Positions 44,923 to 51,335 of a stretch of 64,000 nt of DNA are shown in pieces. Numbering within the stretch: position 1 is the first letter of the stretch; each line of letters starts with the position of its first letter. The position numbers and the translations under genes are program-made. The stretch lies in the NCBI GenBank assembly GCA_002748835.1, contig PDTL01000021.1, positions 1-64,000 of the forward strand, given 5' to 3'. Origin of the DNA: Deltaproteobacteria bacterium (GTDB lineage Bacteria > Desulfobacterota > Desulfobacteria > Desulfobacterales > GCA-2748835). The notes under the pieces are model-generated. The model did not search any database, was not told the origin of the DNA, and worked only from the letters and a program-made list of their open reading frames with translations.

Positions 44923-45612
44923 TCACATGAGATTCCGGACCAGAACCGTATTCGTCAACTGAACCCTTCGAAACGCGTCCGTATACGTCCAGACCGGTGC
45001 AGCTGGACCCGTCCAGCCTGCAGGCCGGGGGGGAGAATAGGAAACCGTACGGCTGTCACTCCCTCCTGAACGCCCGGTTCGCCCCAGCAGGGTCACCTGC
45101 ACCATCCGGACATCATCCGGATCCGCAGGATTCACGGTGAGGGTCCCATTGTTCAGGGTATAGAAAAATTCCAACTGATCCACATTGGCGGCCAGCATCA
45201 CATCCGTGGCCACATCATCAGTCCTAACCAGATCCGTATTCCCGTCCGAATTCACATCCTTCAGCTCATAGGTAACCATTCGCAGCTCATCATCCTCGTC
45301 CGTTTGTGCGTCCGAGTCATTGTTCAGCCCATCTTCGTTCTCCACAAAGCTGACCCGGACGCGATCATCCCTGGCCACTAGAATCGTAGCACCGGCAGCA
45401 TTGTTCGGATCCGGATCATAGCCGGCTTTCCGCAACTCCTTCGATATCATATACATGGCGGCACGGAGTCCCTGTTGGGTGGCAGTCAATTCTTCATGCA
45501 CCACATTCGACTGGATCTGGCTGTTGTAGACCATATAGGCCCCTGAAACCAACACAATGCCCAGGGTAGCTGAAATCATCAGTTCAATTAAGGTGAATCC
45601 TCTGTTATCCAT
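44923..45612 (-). CDS. pilW: PilW-like minor pilin (copy B)
   Basis: This 229-residue prepilin has a very short leader (MDNRG|FTLIELMISATLGIVLVSGAYM) and GLRAAMYMISKELRKAGYDPDP, closely matching PilW of copy A. A middle acidic region (DGLNNDSDAQTDEDDELR) could bind calcium. AGGAGG precedes the ATG. Confidence 0.88.
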   Translation of the reverse strand: MDNRGFTLIELMISATLGIVLVSGAYMVYNSQIQSNVVHEELTATQQGLRAAMYMISKELRKAGYDPDPNNAAGATILVARDDRVRVSFVENEDGLNNDSDAQTDEDDELRMVTYELKDVNSDGNTDLVRTDDVATDVMLAANVDQLEFFYTLNNGTLTVNPADPDDVRMVQVTLLGRTGRSGGSDSRTVSYSPPRPAGWTGPAAPVWTYTDAFRRVQLTNTVLVRNLM

Positions 45613-45628
45613 GACACATGCCTCCTGA

Positions 45629-46120
45629 TTAAAAGATTTTCGATGTGCCGGCCAGATTCACCTGAACACTCAGCGACTGGCTAATATCGTTGGTCAGCCC
45701 CACCTGCCCGCTGCCGGAGGTAAGATCCGGCGCCAGCCCCATAGCATTGAACCTTATATAGGAATTGCTGTTGAATGCCGCCGACGCCAGCGTCACGCGT
45801 TTCGGCATACTGCCGGACCCCAGGACGGTTTCTGAAGCGTCCTGAACATTGTCGTTTGCGCCGTCATCAACAAAAACCACATAGGTACCGTTTTCTGCCA
45901 GACCTGTGGTAAAGCTTACCACAACATTCTCCCGTTCCCGAACGGCACTGAGACGTGCCATTTCAAGCATCGAGCGGATCTCTCTGGCACTTGACTTGAG
46001 CCGGTTTGACGAAATCCAGTCATTGAAGCTCGGCGCTGCCGCGGTGACCATAACGGCCACAATGGCAACCGTCACCATCAGCTCGATCATTGTCATCCCC
46101 TGTTGACTTTTCATTACCAT
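45629..46120 (-). CDS. fimT: FimT/GspH-like minor pilin (copy B)
   Basis: This 163-residue prepilin starts MVMKSQQG|MTMIELMVTVAIVAVMVTAAAPSFNDW, with the FimT-type helix, then SSAREIRSMLEMARLSAVRE and FTTGLAENGTYVVFVDDG. Residue +1 after the Gly is Met, a known variant of Phe. GGAGG lies just before the ATG at 46120; a start at 46243 would add an AT-rich hydrophobic leader and is rejected. First gene of operon B; 46121-46347 is AT-rich and presumably holds the promoter. Confidence 0.85.
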   Translation of the reverse strand: MVMKSQQGMTMIELMVTVAIVAVMVTAAAPSFNDWISSNRLKSSAREIRSMLEMARLSAVRERENVVVSFTTGLAENGTYVVFVDDGANDNVQDASETVLGSGSMPKRVTLASAAFNSNSYIRFNAMGLAPDLTSGSGQVGLTNDISQSLSVQVNLAGTSKIF

Positions 46121-46347
46121 GGTTCCTCCATTTTTTATATTGCTTCTATTGATTTCAAGAAACGTTCCAAGAGGTAACAAGACAAAAAAAATAAATAAGA
46201 AATTGAAATCAAATAAAAAATTATTTTTTCGCCAAGCGTTCAACCTATTAAAAACAACAATAGATATAAATTTTTTTTATAGTTTATCGACAAAATAATT
46301 CAGCCCTGCAACAGGCACCAGTAACGCGTTGGAATCAGGGCACCTGA

Positions 46348-46370
46348 TTAAACAAACCATCAGCCAATAA
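46348..46370. repeat. Left 23-bp direct repeat of the toxin-antitoxin island
   Basis: This 23-bp sequence (containing ccatcagccaataa) recurs with one mismatch at 47432-47454. The two copies bracket about 1.06 kb containing the Rpn remnant and the toxin-antitoxin pair. The remnant homology starts two bases after this repeat. Confidence 0.85.
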
Positions 46371-46371
46371 C

Positions 46372-46545
46372 AAGGATTCTTTCATAGAACCAGATTGAGA
46401 GCGTATTATTCCGATACGTTGTACCAGGCCCGATTTGGAGAATATTCTGGATTTGTGTATTTTTTGTTTGAGCATAAAAGCCCTCCGGAAAAGCGTATTT
46501 TCCTGCAATTTTTTACAGTATACCAGGGGCTGTGGAAGGGCGTCT
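46372..46545 (+). pseudogene. Frameshifted remnant of an Rpn/PD-(D/E)XK nuclease (Transposase_31)
   Basis: KDSFIEPD reads from 46372, then the frame shifts at 46395 to LRAYYSDTLYQARF and GFVYFLFEHKSPPEKR. Together these match the N-terminal part of Rpn-family nucleases (DSFI..ELR..YSDLLY, then FLFEHKS with the catalytic E-x-K). A single missing base explains the shift; beyond about 46545 the similarity fades. The full protein is about 300 residues, so the remnant is non-functional. Confidence 0.7.
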
Positions 46546-46577
46546 CGATGATGGCGCATCCTCTCCGGATACGTTGC

Positions 46578-46605
46578 TTCACATGCTTAAGTTAGGTGCT
46601 ATAAT
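46578..46605 (+). promoter_or_regulatory. Promoter of the toxin-antitoxin pair
   Basis: TTCACA (46578-46583) and TATAAT (46600-46605) with a 16-base spacer lie 36 bases upstream of the toxin ATG. The intervening gtaccaaaaaatagtac (inverted GTAC ends) is a possible operator for the HTH antitoxin. Confidence 0.45.
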
Positions 46606-46641
46606 ATTGACCTTTGTACCAAAAAATAGTACACGCATCCT

Positions 46642-46920
46642 ATGAACTGGACAGTCATTCTCTCTAAAAAGACCATGAAGAAGGTTTCCAAAATGCCTGT
46701 TGCGGTAAAACAGCAGTTGTTTTTATTATTAAAAGAAATAGAGGTTTCCGGTCCTGTTCGCGGGAACTGGCCCAATTACATCAAATTGGACAAAAACCGG
46801 CACCACTGCCACATCAAAAAAGGTAAATCAACCTATGTGGCGGTATGGGAAGTGATCGATAAAAAAATACAATTGGTAGAGGTGATGTATGCTGGAACAA
46901 ACGAAAAAGCCCCCTATTAA
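46642..46920 (+). CDS. RelE/HigB-like toxin
   Basis: This 92-residue basic protein has the RelE/ParE-fold wording: WTVILSKKTMKKVSKMPVAVKQQLFLLLKEI, GPVRGNWPNYIKLDKNRHHCHI and STYVAVWEVIDKKIQLVEVMYAGT. RelE-fold toxins cut mRNA on the ribosome or poison gyrase. The gene precedes and overlaps by 32 bases a helix-turn-helix gene, the toxin-first order of HigBA-type modules. No strong binding site is visible before the ATG. Confidence 0.8.
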   Translation: MNWTVILSKKTMKKVSKMPVAVKQQLFLLLKEIEVSGPVRGNWPNYIKLDKNRHHCHIKKGKSTYVAVWEVIDKKIQLVEVMYAGTNEKAPY

Positions 46921-47254
46921 TATGATTACACTAACGCTTAAAGGGCCTGAAGCCAACAAGGGGCAGGCCGTAAAAGCCCTAAAACGGTTAGGGTTCACTG
47001 TTCTTCATGCGGATGAGAATGAAAATACCATTCCATGGCGGGACGCTTTCCCTGAATTCTCCCATAATGAAGTCGGCGCCAGTCTTGCCGGCGCACGGCA
47101 TAAAAAAGGAATGACACAGGAAAAGCTTTCCGAAAGTACCGGCATACCCCGCAGGCACATTTCAGAAATGGAAAATAACAAAAGGCCCCTAGGAAAAACG
47201 CTTGCCCAAAAAATTGCGGGTGTCCTTGAAGTTGACTATCGTGTTTTTTTGTAG
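46889..47254 (+). CDS. XRE-family HTH antitoxin
   Basis: This 121-residue protein carries a C-terminal XRE helix-turn-helix (residues about 65-120: GASLAGARHKKGMTQEKLSE and GIPRRHISEMENNKRPLGKT). The first 60 residues probably wrap the toxin. Start ATG 46889 follows AGAGGTG within the toxin gene; a later Met at 46922 lacks a binding site. It should neutralise the upstream toxin and autoregulate the promoter. Confidence 0.82.
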   Translation: MLEQTKKPPINMITLTLKGPEANKGQAVKALKRLGFTVLHADENENTIPWRDAFPEFSHNEVGASLAGARHKKGMTQEKLSESTGIPRRHISEMENNKRPLGKTLAQKIAGVLEVDYRVFL

Positions 47255-47290
47255 CGCGGGTAAAACGACGTCTATTTTACGCTCCATCAA

Positions 47291-47310
47291 AATGTATTAT
47301 TTGACTGTCC
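47291..47310. repeat. Second copy of the 20-bp motif seen at 18.45 kb
   Basis: An exact 20-base match to 18454-18473, including tattatttgactgtcc, lies inside the repeat-bounded island downstream of the antitoxin. Between 47255 and 47431 no gene is recognised. Confidence 0.75.
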
Positions 47311-47431
47311 TTTATCTCATTGGAGATACCTGAAGAAAACTCATATAGGAATGGAAAAAGCTAACCGAACCTCACTGAGTTTATTTGTAAAAAAAGCGGC
47401 AATACAGCAGGCATCTGCAACGACTCTCGGT

Positions 47432-47454
47432 TTAAACAATCCATCAGCCAATAA
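47432..47454. repeat. Right 23-bp direct repeat overlapping a gene end
   Basis: This is the partner of 46348-46370 with one mismatch. It includes the stop codon and last four codons of the NtrC-family gene, as if an element had integrated at the 3' end of that gene and restored it, like an att site. Confidence 0.8.
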
Positions 47455-48889
47455 TCCGGTAAGTTTTCATTTTGGAGAGAAGGGACGGATGGCTGATTTC
47501 CAGCAGACGTGCTGCCTGGGTCCGGTTTCCGCCGGTGGTTTCAAGGGCTTTCCGGATCAGGTCTGCTTCGAGCTGCATCCGGGCTTTCTTGATGGAAAGA
47601 TTTTCCGGTGAAAGGCGTAGTGGATAAATCATTCCATCCCCTTGCGTTGAAGGCAGCCCGGCCTCACCTGATATGGCTGCCGGCAAATGTTCCGGCAGGA
47701 TCACCCTGCCTTCGGCCATCACCGCGGCCCGCTCCATGACATTCTCCAGCTCGCGCACATTCCCGGGCCAGGCATGCCGGACCAGACAGCGCATGGCCGA
47801 CGGATCGATGCGTGCGGATACGAACCCCATCCGGGCAGATAACCGCTCGAGAAAATGCGCTGCCAGGGGTGAAATATCCGTGTCCCGTTCCCGGAGAGGC
47901 GGCAGATGCACCGGCAGCACATTCAGCCGGTAAAACAGATCTTCCCGGAAACGGCCCGCGGCCACTTCCGCCGAGAGATTCCGGGACGTAGCGGCAATAA
48001 CCCGCACATCCACCCCCACAGACCGGGTCGCCCCCACCGGCCGCACTTCCTGTTCCTGAAGCACCCGGAGCAGTTTCACCTGTACCGGTGCTGGCAGTTC
48101 TCCGATTTCATCCAGAAAAAGGGTGCCTGTGTCCGCCTCGGCAAACAAGCCCGGATGATCCCGGTCCGCACCGGTAAACGCACCGCGCACGTAACCGAAC
48201 AATTCGCTCTCCACCAGGGTTTCCGGCAGACCGCCGCAATTCACCGGTACGAAGGGGTGGTCTTTGCGCTTTCCCGAATAATGGATCCCCCGCGCCATCA
48301 GTTCTTTTCCGGTGCCGCTTTCACCAGTCACCAGCACCGTGGTATCGTACCGGGCCGCTTTTTCCCCCAGCGAAAACACCGCCTGCATCAGGTCACTTTC
48401 CGCGATCATGCGGCCGAACTGAAACCGGCCTTCCGCCTGCTCGAGCCGTACCTTCAGGGCCTGATTTTCCATTCGCAGGGCTTCCCGCTCTATGGCTTTG
48501 GAAACTGCATGCAGCACCGCTTCCATCTTGAAAGGCTTTGAAATATAATCAAACGCGCCCAGCTGCATGGCCTTGACCGCCGTATCAATGGTGGCGTAGG
48601 CAGACATCATGATCACCGGCGTGTCCGACAGTCGCTCGCCCGCCGCTTCCAGAAACCCCATGCCATCCAGCACCGGCATCTGCATATCGCAGAGCACCAC
48701 GTCAAATCCGTTTCCCGCCGTATTCGCCGCCACCAGCTGACGTACGCCGTCTTCACCGTCACCGGCTGTCACCACCCGGCATCCCTGTTTCGAAAGCAGC
48801 CCGGACAAGAGATGCCGCATATTCAGCTCATCATCAACAACAAGGATATGACGATTTTTCAAAAGATCGTTTGGGATATGCGTTTTCAC
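47444..48889 (-). CDS. NtrC-family sigma-54 response regulator
   Basis: This 481-residue protein has a receiver domain (ILVVDDE, phospho-acceptor Asp in VVLCDMQMP, Lys in SKPF), a sigma-54-activating AAA+ domain (GESGTGKE, the sigma-54-contacting GAFTGA, LFLDEIGELP, RLNVLPVHLPPLRER) and a Fis-type HTH (ALETTGGNRTQAARLLEISH). It begins with GTG following GGAG. A histidine kinase gene lies 69 bases upstream, so the pair forms a two-component system activating sigma-54 promoters. Target genes are unknown; no good -24/-12 element was found near the pilin operons. Confidence 0.93.
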   Translation of the reverse strand: MKTHIPNDLLKNRHILVVDDELNMRHLLSGLLSKQGCRVVTAGDGEDGVRQLVAANTAGNGFDVVLCDMQMPVLDGMGFLEAAGERLSDTPVIMMSAYATIDTAVKAMQLGAFDYISKPFKMEAVLHAVSKAIEREALRMENQALKVRLEQAEGRFQFGRMIAESDLMQAVFSLGEKAARYDTTVLVTGESGTGKELMARGIHYSGKRKDHPFVPVNCGGLPETLVESELFGYVRGAFTGADRDHPGLFAEADTGTLFLDEIGELPAPVQVKLLRVLQEQEVRPVGATRSVGVDVRVIAATSRNLSAEVAAGRFREDLFYRLNVLPVHLPPLRERDTDISPLAAHFLERLSARMGFVSARIDPSAMRCLVRHAWPGNVRELENVMERAAVMAEGRVILPEHLPAAISGEAGLPSTQGDGMIYPLRLSPENLSIKKARMQLEADLIRKALETTGGNRTQAARLLEISHPSLLSKMKTYRIIG

Positions 48890-48958
48890 GGTTTCACTCC
48901 GGGAGCATCTGCCGCCAGCGGCACTGCAGGGGCACCATTAAAAAAACTTGTTTAAATT

Positions 48959-50479
48959 TCAGTAGGTTGCAGACTCTTTGTAAACGGGAACGGTGATCAC
49001 AAAACAGGTGGAAGCGTCTTCAGGCGGCGTTTCCAGGGCAATGGTTCCCCCCATGTCTGTTATCAGGGTATATACCACCCAGAGCCCGAGACCGGTTCCG
49101 TGGCCCGGCGGTTTGGTGGTAAAAAAGGGATCAAACACATCCCCGGCATGGGCCGCTGATACGCCCGGCCCATTATCCAGCACCCGGATCTGAAATGGAC
49201 CGCCAGATTCAGGCCGGTCGGTCTCCAGACGGATCCAGCGGCGGGTTCCATCCGCATCTACCGAATGGAGAGCATCTGCGGCGTTGATCACCAGATTCAT
49301 CAATACCTGGCGCAGCTGGCCTGGGTCTGCGCGAACCCTATCATCTGCCGCGTTCAGACAGGTCTCAATGGACAGGCCCTCCATCATCGGCTGCAGAGGC
49401 TGCATCCCTGCAATATCCGCGATCAGGTCATGCACATGACACATGCCGTCCGTGCGCGGCGAAGGTCTTGAAAAATCCAGCAGCTGCCGGATGATAGTGT
49501 CGATGCGGGTCACTTCAGCCGCAGCCCTTGTCACCATATCGTGAGATTCCTCAGACACCGGCAGTTCCGCAGCAAGCATCTCCAGATAACCGGTTACGAT
49601 GCCCAGGGGGTTGCCGATTTCATGGGCCACGCCCGAAGCCAGGCGTCCCACTGTAGCCAGTTTTTCAGCACGGACAATCTCGGCCTGGGCCGCTTTGAGA
49701 TCCTGGTTTGCCGTTTCAAGGGACCGGACCGTTTCAGAAAGCCGGTCCCGGTCCAGACGGATCCGCTCCATCATCCCGTTGAGGGACCGTGACAGTTTCT
49801 TAAAATCGTTGATTCCGGCGTCCGCATACCCGAAAAACACCCCGTCATCCCGGAACGCGTCTGCTTCCCGGACCAGCCGCTGCACAGGGTGGATCACCAG
49901 GTTGCTGAAACGAAACAGCCCCACGCAGGTGAGCAGGATCAGGTTGATCCCGCCGTACACACACAAAAGATGCAAAAACGCGTCCACCCTTCGGTAGGTG
50001 TCTGCGGGCGAAAGCAGCACACTGATACCCAAGGTGCCGTTCACGCCCGGAGCCGCCACACGAATGGCCGTATACCGCCTGCCGGTGACCGTCCATACCG
50101 GCTGCAGAAAGGCGCATGATTCAGTCTGATTGCCAAGGGCCGCCCGGGCAGCCTGTTTCAGTTCATCTGCCATCCCCCCGGCCCTGCCAAGGGAAAAACT
50201 TGCGTTCCGGTCCGCATCCTCCACCACCAGCGCGACAGCGCCGGTCCTGTCCATCAACTCGCGCAGCGGGGAAAGCGCGGGAAGGGAAACGGTATCAGCG
50301 TGTTTCTGCATCATCACAGCATCTGCAGCCGTTGTCAGAAACCTGCCGTGTTGAGCCACCTGGCCGACCGCGATCCGCTGAAACGCCATCACAGCCACCA
50401 GACCGATGAGCCCCATGGCCAGCGTCAGGTAGGTCAGCAGACTGAACGCCAGATTGACCCGCAGGGTCTGCATGCCCAT
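48959..50479 (-). CDS. Membrane sensor histidine kinase
   Basis: This 506-residue kinase has two membrane segments (about 12-33 and 170-192) enclosing a periplasmic sensor of about 135 residues, a HAMP-like linker, a coiled coil, the H-box VAHEIGNPLG (phospho-His) and the ATPase domain with NLVINAADAL (N box), DNGPGV, FFTTKPPGHGTGLGL. It should phosphorylate the NtrC-type regulator encoded next. AAAGGGA precedes the ATG. The signal is not readable from the sensor domain. Confidence 0.92.
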   Translation of the reverse strand: MGMQTLRVNLAFSLLTYLTLAMGLIGLVAVMAFQRIAVGQVAQHGRFLTTAADAVMMQKHADTVSLPALSPLRELMDRTGAVALVVEDADRNASFSLGRAGGMADELKQAARAALGNQTESCAFLQPVWTVTGRRYTAIRVAAPGVNGTLGISVLLSPADTYRRVDAFLHLLCVYGGINLILLTCVGLFRFSNLVIHPVQRLVREADAFRDDGVFFGYADAGINDFKKLSRSLNGMMERIRLDRDRLSETVRSLETANQDLKAAQAEIVRAEKLATVGRLASGVAHEIGNPLGIVTGYLEMLAAELPVSEESHDMVTRAAAEVTRIDTIIRQLLDFSRPSPRTDGMCHVHDLIADIAGMQPLQPMMEGLSIETCLNAADDRVRADPGQLRQVLMNLVINAADALHSVDADGTRRWIRLETDRPESGGPFQIRVLDNGPGVSAAHAGDVFDPFFTTKPPGHGTGLGLWVVYTLITDMGGTIALETPPEDASTCFVITVPVYKESATY

Positions 50480-50510
50480 GAAGAAGTCCCTTTCCGCTCA
50501 GTGGGCAGGT

Positions 50511-51335
50511 TTAGCCGGCAGCCATGGCTTCCACAGCATTCCGGAACAGACGGATGCCGGGCGTTTCTTCAATTAGACCGGGTATCCCCTTGCGTTTCTT
50601 TTGCTCGCGCATGCGGAACCAGTCTGGATGGTTGGCCGGATGATGATAGGCTTCCGGATGGGGCATGAGGCCGAAAATCCGGCCGGTGGGGTCGCAAATC
50701 CCGGCAATGTCGTCCATGGATCCGTTGGGATTGTCCGGGAATGCGCCGCCAGCAGGGGTGCCGTCAGGTCCCGCATACCGGAACACGACCTGATGGTTGG
50801 CCTTCAGCCGCGCCAGCGTGGCCGTATCGGTCACGAACTGGCCTTCCCCGTGCCGTACCGGAAACGCCACATGATCAAATCCCTTTGTGAACACGCACGG
50901 GCTTTCCGGATCTGCGGCCAGGTGGACCCATGCATCCCGAAAGTTACCGCAGGCATTGGCCGTCAGGGCCACAGACCGGTCAAAACAGACAGTACCGCGT
51001 TCATTTCCGGGAAGCAGCCCCATATTTACAAGGGTCTGAAACCCGTTACAGATGCCGATGATCAGTTTTCCGTCTGCCACAAATGCCAACAGCTGATCAC
51101 CGATGTGGGTTTTCAACCGATGGGCCTGAATCACGCCGGCACCATGGTCATCCCCCCAGCTGAATCCGCCAATAAAGGCGAGGATGTGGAAATCCGCCAG
51201 CTGCACCCGCTGCTGAATCACATCGTTGATGTGCACCCGCCTGGCAGATGCGCCTGCCTGCTCAAAGGCATGTACGGTTTCATAATCGCAGTTGAGTCCG
51301 TATCCGGACAGGACCAGGGCTTTCACCGGTTTCAT
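50511..51335 (-). CDS. purQ: Phosphoribosylformylglycinamidine synthase, glutaminase subunit
   Basis: This 274-residue class I glutamine amidotransferase has the catalytic Cys in GICNGFQTLVN, the GGFSWGDDHGAG block and the His/Glu pair in LMPHPEAYHHP. It feeds ammonia to the PurL partner in the fourth step of purine synthesis. Its start overlaps the purL stop (ATGA). At 274 residues it resembles the C-terminal domain of large one-chain PurL more than the compact PurQ of about 225 residues. Confidence 0.92.
   Translation of the reverse strand: MKPVKALVLSGYGLNCDYETVHAFEQAGASARRVHINDVIQQRVQLADFHILAFIGGFSWGDDHGAGVIQAHRLKTHIGDQLLAFVADGKLIIGICNGFQTLVNMGLLPGNERGTVCFDRSVALTANACGNFRDAWVHLAADPESPCVFTKGFDHVAFPVRHGEGQFVTDTATLARLKANHQVVFRYAGPDGTPAGGAFPDNPNGSMDDIAGICDPTGRIFGLMPHPEAYHHPANHPDWFRMREQKKRKGIPGLIEETPGIRLFRNAVEAMAAG

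Noticed and set aside
46305..46325. Possible sigma-54 promoter (TGG...TTGCA) upstream of pilin operon B on the minus strand
   Set aside because: The GG and GC elements are 8 bases apart instead of 10, so it does not fit a -24/-12 promoter despite the nearby NtrC-type regulator.
47444..50479. Assignment of the two-component system as PilS/PilR
   Set aside because: The kinase has two membrane segments with a periplasmic domain, not the six of PilS; adjacency to minor pilins alone is not enough.
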